Assembly: GCA_016789175.1 (NCBI GenBank)
Contig: JAEURK010000106.1
Span: 1-44,303 of the forward strand
Source: Anaerolineales bacterium
GTDB taxonomy: Bacteria; Chloroflexota; Anaerolineae; Anaerolineales; UBA6663
Length of the DNA: 44,303 nucleotides
Reading direction: 5' to 3'
This document shows positions 22,572 through 30,939 of this stretch, in pieces (positions within the stretch are counted from its first letter, which is position 1; each line of letters starts with the position of its first letter). The translations under genes were made by a program, and so were the position numbers. Under the pieces are notes generated by a model, which was given only the letters and a program-made list of their open reading frames with translations, did not search any database and had not been told where the DNA came from.

Positions 22572-23744
22572 GTGCCCCGACTCGACGCCATGCAGGATCC
22601 CACCCAGGATCCCACCAATCGAAAGCTGTTGGCCCTGGATGCCGCCGTACTGGCGATCTCCGGCGACCTTTCGCTGGCGGATACGTTGTCGCGCATCGTC
22701 AAGACGGCCGCTCACCTGGCTGACTCCCAGTATGCCGCTCTGGGCGTGCCCAACGACACGGGCGAGTTCCTGGCGGAGTTCATTACGACCGGGATCTCGG
22801 AGGCCGACGCCGTGCGGATCAGTCATCGCCCGCGTGGGCACGGCATCCTCGGCCTGGTCTTGCGCGACGGTTTGGCGCTGCGGCTGCGTGACCTGCGCAG
22901 CCACCCGCAATCGGTCGGCTTTCCGCCTAACCATCCGCCGATGTCCAGTTTTCTGGGCGTGCCGATCGTGCGCAAGAACCGGCGTCTCGGCGATCTGTAC
23001 CTCACGAACAAGCTTACGGCCGACGAATTCAGCGCCGAAGACCAGTTGCTCATCGAGCTGCTGGCCGCGCATGCCGGGGTGGCCATCGAAAATGCGCGCC
23101 TGTACGAAGCCGTGCAGACGTTGAGCGTGGTCGAGGAACGCCAACGGATCGGCATGGACCTGCATGATGGTGTGATCCAGTCGATATACGCAGTCGGCCT
23201 GACCCTCGAGTACGTCAAGGCCCAGCTTGGCGATGGCGATGTGACCGGCGCGGCCGACCGCCTTGACACGGCCCTCGATGCACTCAACGGCACCATCCGC
23301 GACATCCGCGCCTATATCCTCGACCTGCGCCCGCCCCGGCTCGAAAACGACGACTTCTCGGGCGCTCTGACGCGCCTGCTGGCGGAGTTCAAGGCCAACA
23401 CGTTGATGCAGGCCGATCTGCGGATCGAAGCCGGCACACTTGAGTTGATCAACCGCGGCGTCTCGCAGGTTCTCTTTCACGTCGCCCAGGAGGCCCTCAG
23501 CAACGCCGCCAAGCACAGCCGGGCCTCGCGGGTCGAAGTCCGATTGGTCAAGGATGCTACCGAGATCTCGCTTGTGATCCGGGACAACGGTCGTGGGTTC
23601 GTGATCGAGGATACGGAACTCCGCTTCGGGCACGGCCTGCGCAACATGCGTGACCGCGCCGCGGCCCTGGCCGGGCATCTCTCGATCGAAGGCCGGTTGG
23701 GGAAGGGCACCGAGGTCAAGCTTTCGTTCCCGCGCACCGATTGA
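22572..23744 (+). CDS. GAF-domain sensor histidine kinase (HisKA_3 / NarX-like)
   Basis: 390 residues from GTG 22572, chosen because TACAAT ends exactly 7 bases upstream; ATG 22590 (MQDPTQDP) is the alternative. A GAF domain covers about residues 35-190 (LADSQYAALGVPND, SFLGVPIVRKNRRLGDLYLT, AAHAGVAIENARLYE). The HisKA_3 dimerisation helix has the phospho-His in ERQRIGMDLHDGVIQSIYAV, then HATPase with EALSNAAKHSRAS, IRDNGRGF and GHGLRNMRDRA. There is no membrane segment, so it is a soluble sensor. It is paired with the divergent response regulator. Confidence 0.94.
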   Translation: MPRLDAMQDPTQDPTNRKLLALDAAVLAISGDLSLADTLSRIVKTAAHLADSQYAALGVPNDTGEFLAEFITTGISEADAVRISHRPRGHGILGLVLRDGLALRLRDLRSHPQSVGFPPNHPPMSSFLGVPIVRKNRRLGDLYLTNKLTADEFSAEDQLLIELLAAHAGVAIENARLYEAVQTLSVVEERQRIGMDLHDGVIQSIYAVGLTLEYVKAQLGDGDVTGAADRLDTALDALNGTIRDIRAYILDLRPPRLENDDFSGALTRLLAEFKANTLMQADLRIEAGTLELINRGVSQVLFHVAQEALSNAAKHSRASRVEVRLVKDATEISLVIRDNGRGFVIEDTELRFGHGLRNMRDRAAALAGHLSIEGRLGKGTEVKLSFPRTD

Positions 23745-23758
23745 GCGCAAGGCGTAAT

Positions 23759-23819
23759 CGCCGTCTTAAACAGGCAGAGGTCCGCGCGTCACGCGGACCT
23801 CTGCCTGTTTAAGACGGCG
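23759..23819. terminator. Bidirectional terminator with 28-bp perfect arms
   Basis: Arms 23759-23786 and 23792-23819 are exact reverse complements around a 5-base loop (CGTCA). Both sides carry TTAAACAGG/CCTGTTTAA. It separates the convergent kinase and Rrf2 genes. Confidence 0.85.
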
Positions 23820-23835
23820 GATGACGTGGTGGCGT

Positions 23836-24264
23836 TTAGACCGCTACCTGCGCCAGCATGACGCTCGGCGCCGTCAACTGGCTGAAGCGTGTGCCTTGCA
23901 GGCGCTCCACCAGCTCGGCCTGAGCCTTGCACCACACCGAGCGCACCGGGCACACCTCGGACATGCTGCAGACATCGGGGTCGGTCACGCACTCGTTCAG
24001 GCGGACCGGGCCGTCGATGGCCTCGATGACTTCAAGCAAGTTCACGCTATCGGAGGTACGGGCCAACGCCACGCCGCCGCGAGCGCCGCGGGTGGCGCGG
24101 ATGATACCGGCCGCCGACAGCTGCGAGATGATTTTGGCCAGGAACGTCTGCGGGATGCGCTGGCGCTCGGCGATGAGCGACGTCGGAACGCGCTCACCAG
24201 GCGAAAGCCGGGCCAGAAAAGAGACCGCTCTCACTGCATAGTCTGCCTGTCGTGTGATCTGCAT
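23836..24264 (-). CDS. Rrf2-family transcriptional regulator with iron-sulfur cysteines
   Basis: 142 residues from MQITRQADYAVRAVSFLARL; 36 further in-frame codons upstream do not resemble the family. The winged HTH is ERVPTSLIAERQRIPQTFLA, followed by LSAAGIIRATRGARGGVALA. Cysteines in ECVTDPDVCSMSEVCPVRSV plus a following WC form the cluster-binding loop, as in IscR, NsrR and RsrR relatives. It likely senses redox state, NO or Fe-S status. A stem CTTTTGCC/GGCAAAAG (24358-24375) and AAGGAA-7-TTCCTT (24373-24391) lie upstream and may be operators. Confidence 0.92.
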   Translation of the reverse strand: MQITRQADYAVRAVSFLARLSPGERVPTSLIAERQRIPQTFLAKIISQLSAAGIIRATRGARGGVALARTSDSVNLLEVIEAIDGPVRLNECVTDPDVCSMSEVCPVRSVWCKAQAELVERLQGTRFSQLTAPSVMLAQVAV

Positions 24265-24856
24265 AACACTCTCTCTTTTCGGGCTAGGAGTTGCACGGCC
24301 CAGCTGCCCGATTGTTGATCGAAACTGGCGGAAAGGTCGTGTTCGCTTCTGACGATACTTTTGCCGTGGCAAAAGGAATAGTGATTTCCTTCACCATCCT
24401 TTCGTGCAATTAGGCAGGGTTAGTCAGATTTGTGCTGCGAGAACGAGTACGGCCCGCGGTTGAGACCGCGGGCCGTTCACACAGGAGAGAGTCATGTCCG
24501 AAAACAGCAGTGTTTTGGGGATTTCTCCCCTCGGCAACGCCATCTCCGTGCCCCGACTCTAGGGCGCTTCACACAGGAGGGCCGTCGAACTCCTGAGTCA
24601 GCTCGTTCAGAGCGTACGCTGGTGGGGCTATTTTGTCAGGCCAGCCCCCGGGGCCCTAGCGTCATTGCTCACGATTCGGGCAGCTGATTGTCAGGAGACG
24701 GCTACTTCGCTGGAAAACCCGGCTCAATGGCCCGAATCTCGCTTTCAATAATCCAAAGGAGTAAGAAATTCGGAGCGATCCGGTGATGTCTGTCAGAGGG
24801 CATAGGTGAAAATCGCCACTCCGCCGGCCTGCCGCATCCCCCTAGAATTGTCGTTT
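24265..24856. other. Long leader-like region between Rrf2 and the receiver gene
   Basis: About 590 bases. Contents: inverted repeats beside Rrf2 (24358-24391), a strong hairpin ACGGCCCGCGG/CCGCGGGCCGT (24449-24476), a 22-residue ORF with a good ribosome-binding site (24494-24562), a 12-base direct repeat TTCACACAGGAG (24476-24487 and 24568-24579) and an AGGAG/CTCCT stem (24575-24594). No large gene is credible. It resembles a regulatory leader or small-RNA locus of unknown type. Confidence 0.45.
24494..24562 (+). CDS. Possible 22-residue peptide ORF
   Basis: ATG 24494 follows AGGAGAGA at good spacing. The peptide starts MSENSSVLGISPLGNAISV and ends PRL. It has no Cys and no signal sequence. 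A strong hairpin ends 17 bases before the ATG. It could be a leader peptide or a small protein; nothing links it to a known family. Confidence 0.35.
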   Translation: MSENSSVLGISPLGNAISVPRL

Positions 24857-25240
24857 ATGGAACCACGCCTACGGATCATGATCGTCGACGATCACTCCGA
24901 CGTGCTGCAAGCCCTCGCGACGCAGCTGAGCATGTCGCCGGAGATCGAGGTCGTCGGACAGGCCAGCGAGCCCGAGGAGGCGCTCGAGGCGGCGGCGCGT
25001 CTGCGCCCGGATGTGCTCCTGATCGAGCCCAAGCGCCAGGACGGCCGAGGGCTGGAGCTCATCCATCTGATCACCAACCAGCACACGGTGCGCGATCTGG
25101 TGGTCCTGACGTCGTACGCCAGCGAGTGGGAGGCCTGGGCGACCCACAACGCCGGCGCCGCCGCCTATTTCCTCAAGGACATCAACACCACCGACCTGGT
25201 TCAACGCCTGCTCGATGTGGTGACACACCGCGATTGCTGA
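24857..25240 (+). CDS. Stand-alone receiver domain lacking the phospho-acceptor aspartate
   Basis: 127 residues from ATG 24857; TAGAAT (24843-24848) ends 8 bases upstream, a leaderless arrangement. A CheY-like receiver: acidic pair in IMIVDDHSDVL, Ser/Thr in VVLTSYASEW and Lys in AYFLKDINTTD. At the position of the phospho-Asp (normally VLLMD) it reads DVLLIEPKRQDG, so Glu replaces Asp. Glu often mimics the phosphorylated state, so the protein may be permanently on or respond to something other than phosphorylation. It has no output domain. A terminator follows. Confidence 0.88.
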   Translation: MEPRLRIMIVDDHSDVLQALATQLSMSPEIEVVGQASEPEEALEAAARLRPDVLLIEPKRQDGRGLELIHLITNQHTVRDLVVLTSYASEWEAWATHNAGAAAYFLKDINTTDLVQRLLDVVTHRDC

Positions 25241-25265
25241 GCCGTCTCCTGGCCCCGAAAGCGCA

Positions 25266-25299
25266 ACGGCCCTGGCAATCGCCAGGGCCGTCTTGTTTT
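25266..25299 (+). terminator. Intrinsic terminator of the receiver gene
   Basis: ACGGCCCTGGC (25266-25276), AATC loop, GCCAGGGCCGT (25281-25291), then CTTGTTTT. A classic GC stem with a T-rich tail. Confidence 0.85.
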
Positions 25300-25318
25300 G
25301 GAGGGAAGGGCGCAGGGC

Positions 25319-25549
25319 CTACACTTCGTCAAACGGATCGTAGCCCGGGTTGGTGTACGACCATTGACACTTCAGGCCGATCAGGTTGCAGGCTTCACCC
25401 AGTGCGCATTGCTTTCGAGGTTCGTGCCCCTCGGTCGGCAACTCGCCGAAATAATCCGGCCGGCCGGTATCCTCCATCAAGAGTTCAACTTCCGTTTTGG
25501 CGCGGTGACAATAAATCTTCTTGATCGAGACCCACTTCGTGTCGGACAT
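25319..25549 (-). CDS. Small cysteine-containing hypothetical protein
   Basis: 76 residues starting MSDTKWVSIKKIYCHRAKTE, with AGGAGGT correctly placed upstream (complement of 25556-25562). Four Cys (one in YCHRAK, then KQCALGEACNLIGLKC) and nearby His could bind a metal or a cluster. No family is recognised. Acidic C-terminus (YDPFDEV). An in-frame extension to 25633 lacks a ribosome-binding site. It lies convergent to the receiver gene. Confidence 0.6.
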   Translation of the reverse strand: MSDTKWVSIKKIYCHRAKTEVELLMEDTGRPDYFGELPTEGHEPRKQCALGEACNLIGLKCQWSYTNPGYDPFDEV

Positions 25550-25932
25550 CGCCTGACCTCCTGGAAACGCGCGCTGTGGCCTGAATGCCCGGCCTCGCCT
25601 CAGACGGAGCCGCAAGGGGTGCAACCCGGTCACAGGGCTCGTTTTCGTTGAGCGAGGCAGGTAGCCCTGAGCGTAATGGGCGTCCCGGAGATGGGATAGT
25701 GCCGATCATCACAGTCGGCTTATGAGGGCCGGGATATCACTCAATTGGGTGATGGGCACTCAGGCCTGGAGTGTGCACTGTCACCTGAAAACGCCGAAAA
25801 ACCCCGTAAATCCGATGACCTATCGGGTGGGGCCGCCATGATGTTCGACACTGGCCCAGAAGGGTGATTCGGGCGGAAGATGAACTGAACAGGCGGCTTT
25901 TGACGATCCGCCATGGTGTGAAAGGAATCGTT
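25550..25932. other. Intergenic control region of the small Cys protein and UspA genes
   Basis: About 380 bases between divergent genes. A near-perfect palindrome ATCACTCAATTGGGTGAT (25736-25753, 16 of 18 positions symmetric) and CACTC-7-GAGTG just after it are candidate operators. I see no gene in it. Confidence 0.4.
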
Positions 25933-26826
25933 ATGTACTCCAAAATCCTGGTCCCTCTGGATGGTTCCGAACTGGCCGATCGGGCGCTGCCCACAGCCTT
26001 CGCGTTGGCGACCCAGTCTGAGGGCGAAGTCCTGATGGTTCGTGCCCTGGTGCCGGAACGCGTCCTGGTCCCCGATGCGCTCAGCGGTTACGGCCTGCTG
26101 TGGCCGGATCGCCCGCACGCCGAAGCGACCCGCGAGGCTCGCGAGTCGATGCTCAAGCTCCGCGACAAGGCCCCACTCGGCGTGCGCACCCGCTTCCAGC
26201 TGCTGGAAGGCAATGCCGCCGAGGCGATCGTCGAATCGGCGGTCGACAACAAATGTGATCTGATTGTCATGTCGTCGCACGGCTATTCGGGGATGACGCG
26301 CTGGGTGCTCGGCAGCGTGGCCGAGAAGGTGCTCCACGCTGCGCCGTGCCCGGTGCTGGTCATGCGCGGTAAGTTGGACCTCTCGCGGCTGCTGGTACCG
26401 TTGGACGGCTCGACTCTGGCCGAGCGCGCCCTGCGCCCGGCGTTGGATCTGGCCGAAGGTCTGGGCGGCAGTGTGACACTGTTGCGTGCCGTGCAGCCCG
26501 TGCCGTTGACGGACATCGAAAACCTCAACCAGGCCGAGCGCGGTCTGGGTCAGCGTTACACTGAGGAACTGATCCGCGAGGCTCAGGACTATCTCGACTT
26601 CACGGCGCGCACACATGCTCGCCCGCGAGTCGAGATGCACACCGTGGTGACGCCCGAAGCCCCGGCCGACGCCATCCTGCGCTACACCGACATGCATGAC
26701 CTTGACCTGATCGTCATGTCGACCCATGGTCGCACCGGCGTCTCGCGCTGGATTTATGGAAGCGTGACCGACAAGGTGCTGCGCGGTTCGCACCACTCGA
26801 TGCTCGTCTATCGGCCGACTGAGTAG
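25933..26826 (+). CDS. Universal stress protein with two tandem Usp domains
   Basis: 297 residues from ATG 25933 (AAAGGA upstream). Domain 1: MYSKILVPLDGSELADRALP to about 150, with the ATP-binding loop VMSSHGYSGMTRWVLGSVAE. Domain 2: LSRLLVPLDGSTLAERALRP to the end, with VMSTHGRTGVSRWIYGSVTD. Both keep the G-2x-G-9x-G(S/T) type nucleotide loop, so both may bind ATP. Usp proteins aid survival under stress or starvation by mechanisms that vary. A second, single-domain Usp gene is convergent downstream. Confidence 0.95.
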   Translation: MYSKILVPLDGSELADRALPTAFALATQSEGEVLMVRALVPERVLVPDALSGYGLLWPDRPHAEATREARESMLKLRDKAPLGVRTRFQLLEGNAAEAIVESAVDNKCDLIVMSSHGYSGMTRWVLGSVAEKVLHAAPCPVLVMRGKLDLSRLLVPLDGSTLAERALRPALDLAEGLGGSVTLLRAVQPVPLTDIENLNQAERGLGQRYTEELIREAQDYLDFTARTHARPRVEMHTVVTPEAPADAILRYTDMHDLDLIVMSTHGRTGVSRWIYGSVTDKVLRGSHHSMLVYRPTE

Positions 26827-26841
26827 CTCAGCGGCTTAAGA

Positions 26842-26882
26842 CAAAACAGCGGCGGTCGGGTGGCCCGACCGCCGCTGTTTTG
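26842..26882. terminator. Bidirectional terminator between two Usp genes
   Basis: Arms 26842-26860 and 26864-26882, 19 bp perfect, loop TGG, with CAAAACAG/CTGTTTTG ends giving T tracts on both strands. Confidence 0.88.
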
Positions 26883-26890
26883 GTTTGGGA

Positions 26891-27340
26891 TCAACTGCGC
26901 GCCGGCACAAGCATCACGGGCACATGCGCGGCCCGCAGGACGGCGTCGACGACGCTGCCGTAGATCAGGCGTTGCGCACCCGTGCGACCGTGGGTGGACA
27001 TGACGATCAAGTCCACCGGATCCGATTGCGCGATGCTGCAGATGACGCCCGCGGCGGATCCGACGACGGCGCGGGTACGCACCTGCACGCCTTTGCTGGT
27101 CAACCGTTGCGCCACGTGTTCGAGGTAACGATCGGCAAGGGCCTGGTCGGTCCGGATCTCCTGTTCGTAAGTTTCGAAGTGTTTGGCGGTGAGCGTAGTG
27201 ATTCCGCCGAGCCGCTCCGGCATGACGGCGCGAATCAGGACCAGGCTGGCTGAGAAACGCTCGGCCAGGCTCCTGGCGATCGGCAAGGCCCGTTCGGCAA
27301 ACTCCGAGCCGTCCAAGGGGACGAGGATCGTTCCCAGCAT
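26891..27340 (-). CDS. Universal stress protein, single domain
   Basis: 149 residues. MLGTILVPLDGSEFAERALP at the start and IVMSTHGRTGAQRLIYGSVV near the end form the Usp ATP-binding fold. AGGAGGT lies 7 bases before the ATG. Together with the tandem-domain Usp it forms a convergent stress-protein pair sharing one terminator. Confidence 0.94.
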   Translation of the reverse strand: MLGTILVPLDGSEFAERALPIARSLAERFSASLVLIRAVMPERLGGITTLTAKHFETYEQEIRTDQALADRYLEHVAQRLTSKGVQVRTRAVVGSAAGVICSIAQSDPVDLIVMSTHGRTGAQRLIYGSVVDAVLRAAHVPVMLVPARS

Positions 27341-27634
27341 CGCGCCGACCTCCTACGCACACCTAGACGCCCGCTATTCTGGGCCAAATGTAGTTCTGGG
27401 CCCCTCCGTTCAGCAGTAACGGATGTCACCATCCCCCGCGCACATGCGCGGCTGAGCGCAGGCGATTGTCACTTCCTCACTATGCTTTTATGCCGAATTT
27501 CGGGGCCGGGACTGCCTGGCCGGATCGGCGACCGGGCAGTGCGGGTCTGCGCGGCGCAAAATCTGCGTGAACGCCGCAGTGTTTCGGCTCTCTTTACTTG
27601 CCGTAAGGCTGCCTCACATGTACGATAAGTTCCC
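27341..27634. other. Intergenic region between UspA and the amidase
   Basis: Just under 300 bases with no gene. Includes a small stem GCGCA/TGCGC near 27443 and the amidase promoter. Confidence 0.4.
27598..27626 (+). promoter_or_regulatory. Promoter of the amidase gene, leaderless arrangement
   Basis: TTGCCG (27598-27603), 17 bases, TACGAT (27621-27626), 8 bases, then ATG 27635. Confidence 0.55.
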
Positions 27635-28423
27635 ATGCAGCGAAACACATCAAGCCCAAACGCGTTGACCCAGGCCTTGCGGCATTTTGGCGGCGTGGTG
27701 TTGGTCGGCATGGCGCTGGCCACGATCTTCACGATCTGGACACCCGGCCAGTTCTCCCCCGGTGAGCTCTGGGGGCAGATCGCGTCGGCGCTGAATGCGT
27801 CGGGGGATCCGGTCCCGGTGATCGCGCCCACGCCCACGCTTGCGCCGACGGCCGCCGTCGACCAGCCGCTGATCGGCCTGGTCTCGGGGCACAAGGGCAA
27901 CGATCCGGGCGCCGTCTGCCCGGATGGGTTGAGCGAGGCGGCGATCAACCTCGACATCGCCATCCGTGTCAAGGCCGGTCTGGAGGCCAATGGTTTTCGG
28001 GTCGAGTTACTCGATGAGTTCGACAAGCGGTTGGAGGGCTTCCGGGCCGTCGCGCTCGTGTCGATCCACAATGACTCCTGCGAAGATTACGGGCCGACCG
28101 CCACGGGCTACAAAGTGGCCGGCGCCCTGGAGACCGGCGCGCGCGAAAAGTCGGCGCAGCTGGTCGCGTGCTTGACCGACCGCTACGCGCGCGCGACCGG
28201 GTTAACCTATCACGAGAACACCGTAACGCGCGACATGACCGAGTACCACTCGTTTTACGAAATCAACGGCGAGACGCCGGCTGCCATCATCGAGACGGGC
28301 TTCCTGTTTCTCGATCGTGAGCTCTTGACCCAGCAGCCGGAGCGCGTCGCCCAGGGCATCATCGACGGTTTGATTTGTTACGCGCGCGGCGAACCGGTAC
28401 AGGCACCCACCCCGGCCCCCTGA
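27635..28423 (+). CDS. N-acetylmuramoyl-L-alanine amidase (Amidase_3)
   Basis: 262 residues. An N-terminal membrane anchor (FGGVVLVGMALATIFTIW, about 19-36) and a Pro/Thr linker (VIAPTPTLAPTAAV) place the enzyme outside the membrane. The zinc amidase domain has GLVSGHKGNDPGAVCPDG (first His), LSEAAINLDIA (Glu), LVSIHNDSC (second His) and AAIIETGFLFLDRE (catalytic Glu). It cleaves the bond between muramic acid and the stem peptide of peptidoglycan. The TGA stop is the first three bases of a 19-bp tandem repeat. Confidence 0.92.
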   Translation: MQRNTSSPNALTQALRHFGGVVLVGMALATIFTIWTPGQFSPGELWGQIASALNASGDPVPVIAPTPTLAPTAAVDQPLIGLVSGHKGNDPGAVCPDGLSEAAINLDIAIRVKAGLEANGFRVELLDEFDKRLEGFRAVALVSIHNDSCEDYGPTATGYKVAGALETGAREKSAQLVACLTDRYARATGLTYHENTVTRDMTEYHSFYEINGETPAAIIETGFLFLDRELLTQQPERVAQGIIDGLICYARGEPVQAPTPAP

Positions 28424-28502
28424 TCCGGCGGATCAAGCCTGATCCGGCGGGTCAGGCCTGATCCGGCGGATCAAGCCTGATCCGGCGGGTCAAGCCTGAT
28501 CC
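28421..28502. repeat. 19-bp palindromic tandem repeat, four copies plus a partial one
   Basis: Unit TGATCCGGCGGATCAAGCC begins at 28421, 28440, 28459 and 28478, with a partial copy at 28497. Each unit is a small hairpin (TGATCC-GGC-GGATCA). Copies alternate between GGATCA and GGGTCA. The first copy supplies the stop codon of the amidase gene. It may act as a terminator or mRNA-stability element. Confidence 0.88.
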
Positions 28503-28603
28503 ACGGCACGGATCGTGTACTCCTGCGGCTGACGCAGGCCGTCGACCGGGGCCTGCACCAACGCCAGACGCCGCGTCGCGAGCACACACCCGTAGCCGAG
28601 GAC

Positions 28604-30796
28604 ATGGAAAGTCATCCCGCCATCACCCCCGACCCGTACGACGCGGCAACCGAACGCGAGCCGGCCCACGCCGCATTGCGGATCGAGACCCTGAACGACG
28701 TTGTGCCCCAGGGCATCTTCACGGCCACACCGGATGGTCGGTTGACGCAGGTTAATCTGACCCTGGCCAGGCTGTTGGGTTACCCGGCGCCGGCCGACGT
28801 GTTGGCCGCTCCGACCGAGCTCCGCCAGAACCTGTACATCGTCCCCGAGCACTATGATGCCCTCCAACGCGGCCTGCAGATCGAGGGCCGGATCCGCGGG
28901 GCTGAAGCGGTCTGGCGAACCGCCGACGAGCGCCGGATCTGGGTGAGCGTGAGCGCAACGGCCGAGATCGATGGTGAGGGCCGCCTCAAGGCCATCATCG
29001 GCGTTGTCGAAGACATCACAGCCCGCAAGCACACCCAGGTCCAGATCGAGCGCCACCTTCAAGAATCCGAGGCGCTGGCCGTCATCAGCCAGGCGCTCAA
29101 CGAAACGCACAACCTCGACGACATCCTGCGCATGATCGTCGACGCGGCCCGCCAGATCATCCCCAAGGCCGAGCGCGCCGTCATCCATCTGGTCGACGAA
29201 AGCGCCTCGGCTTTGCGTTCGGCCGCCGTGGCCGGCTACGACAAGGCCGGACGGTCGGAGATCACGATGCGGCCCGGCGAGGGCGTGGCCGGGCGCGTGA
29301 TGAGCGAGGGCGTGCCGATCAACGTCGGCGACATCCGCAGCGACCCGCGCTTCCTCACGCTCGGGCGCGTGCCCACGATCCGGTCGTTGCTGGTCGCTCC
29401 GGTCCAGTCCAAACAGCGCCGACTTGGAACGATCAGTGTGCTCAGCGACGCGATCGACGCCTTCGCCGAAGACGACGTGCGTCTGCTCAAGGCGCTCGGG
29501 ATCCAGGCAGCGCTGGCGATCGAGAACGCGCGTCTGCTGGCGGCCGAGAGCAATGCCCGTCAGGAGGCCGAGGTGTTGAGCGAGATCGGCACGATCCTCA
29601 GCTCGACGCTTGACCTGGAGATGGTGCTCGAGCGGCTGCTCGAGCAGATCGCACGCCTGGTGCCGTATGACGTGGTGCGCCTGATGCTGGTCGAGCACGG
29701 ACACGCGCGCACGGTGCAGCTGCGCGGCGCAGAGTATCTGTATGCCAGCGACGGCGAGACGCCGCGTCATCTGGTGCCGCTCGAGATCGCGCGCGTGCCG
29801 ATGCTGCACAATCTGACTCAGACCGGCCTGCCACAGGCGATCGCGGATGTATATGCCGACCCCGATTGGGCGCCCGAGCTGGCCTCGGCGCTGACGCGCT
29901 CGTGGCTGGGCGCGCCGATCGTGACCAAGCGCGACGGCGTCGTGGCGTTCTTCACGCTCGAGAAGACCCAGCCCGGGTTCTATTCCGCCCGGGATGCCCA
30001 ACGCGTCGGGCTCTTCCTTGGGCCGGCCGCGCTGGCCGTGCAAAACGCGCGTTTGTACGCCGATCTGGGCAAGTCGCTGCATTACGAACAGTCGATGCGC
30101 ACCCGGCTGGTGCAGACCGAGAAACTGGCGGCCATGGGGCGGCTGGTGGCCTCGGTCGCGCACGAGCTCAATAACCCGTTGCAGGCCATTCAGAACTCGC
30201 TCTTCCTGGTGCGCGAGGAGAACACGCTCGGCCCGCAGGCCCGCGAGGACTTGCAGGTCGCGTTGACCGAGGCCGACCGCATGGCCGATCTGATCAGCCG
30301 GTTGCGCGAGACCTATCGCCCGGCCAGCGCCGAGCAGTTCAAGTTCGAGTCGATGAACGCCCTGGTGGAGGAAGTGCATCGCCTGATCGCCACGCACCTG
30401 CGCCATCGCAACATCGCCTTCGCCTTCGAGCCCGATCCTTCGCTGCCGCGCATGCTGGTCATTCGCGATCAGGTCAAGCAGGTGTTGTTGAACCTGTGCC
30501 TCAATGCCGTCGAGGCCATGCCCGATCGCGGGCAGTTGCGCATCGAAACAGGCTTCAACGCCGTCAGCGGCGAGGTGATGACGGCCATCACCGACAGCGG
30601 GAGCGGCATCAACCCTGAGGACATCCCCTCCATTTTTGACCCGTTTTTTACAAAAAAGGAGGGCGGGACCGGTTTAGGATTGTTCATAACGTACGAGATC
30701 ATCCAGCGCCACAGCGGGCGGGTCGAGGTCGAAAGCGAGCTCGGCCGCGGGAGCACGTTCCGGGTGTGGTTGCCGGCGGTCGGGGCCGCTCACTAG
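28604..30796 (+). CDS. PAS/GAF sensor histidine kinase
   Basis: 730 residues with no membrane segment. PAS domain about 25-150 (VVPQGIFTATPDGRLTQVNL, ending in the PAC text IIGVVEDITARK). First GAF about 165-305 (RPGEGVAGRVMSEGVPINVG), second GAF about 325-480. HisKA with phospho-His in LVASVAHELNNPLQAIQNSL, and HATPase with QVLLNLCLNAVEAM, DSGSGI and GGTGLGLFITYEIIQRHSG. The DPFFTKKEGGTGLGL type is that of NtrB-like kinases. GAGGA precedes the ATG. The response regulator 143 bases downstream is the likely partner. Confidence 0.94.
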   Translation: MESHPAITPDPYDAATEREPAHAALRIETLNDVVPQGIFTATPDGRLTQVNLTLARLLGYPAPADVLAAPTELRQNLYIVPEHYDALQRGLQIEGRIRGAEAVWRTADERRIWVSVSATAEIDGEGRLKAIIGVVEDITARKHTQVQIERHLQESEALAVISQALNETHNLDDILRMIVDAARQIIPKAERAVIHLVDESASALRSAAVAGYDKAGRSEITMRPGEGVAGRVMSEGVPINVGDIRSDPRFLTLGRVPTIRSLLVAPVQSKQRRLGTISVLSDAIDAFAEDDVRLLKALGIQAALAIENARLLAAESNARQEAEVLSEIGTILSSTLDLEMVLERLLEQIARLVPYDVVRLMLVEHGHARTVQLRGAEYLYASDGETPRHLVPLEIARVPMLHNLTQTGLPQAIADVYADPDWAPELASALTRSWLGAPIVTKRDGVVAFFTLEKTQPGFYSARDAQRVGLFLGPAALAVQNARLYADLGKSLHYEQSMRTRLVQTEKLAAMGRLVASVAHELNNPLQAIQNSLFLVREENTLGPQAREDLQVALTEADRMADLISRLRETYRPASAEQFKFESMNALVEEVHRLIATHLRHRNIAFAFEPDPSLPRMLVIRDQVKQVLLNLCLNAVEAMPDRGQLRIETGFNAVSGEVMTAITDSGSGINPEDIPSIFDPFFTKKEGGTGLGLFITYEIIQRHSGRVEVESELGRGSTFRVWLPAVGAAH

Positions 30797-30939
30797 AGCA
30801 CCCCAGCGCAAGGAAGCGCCTGAGCCGGTTCGTGTGCGGCTGCGGTTCGGGCAACATCGGCGCCAACAAATGCCAACTCTGGCCCGACACTTGCATTGCT
30901 CAGGGCACAAGCTGACCACGGCTCAGGCCGGTGAGGTGA

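Noticed and set aside
28490..30406. Long open frame (638 codons) on the minus strand
   Set aside because: It is antisense to a clear PAS/GAF kinase; high GC leaves long open antisense frames.
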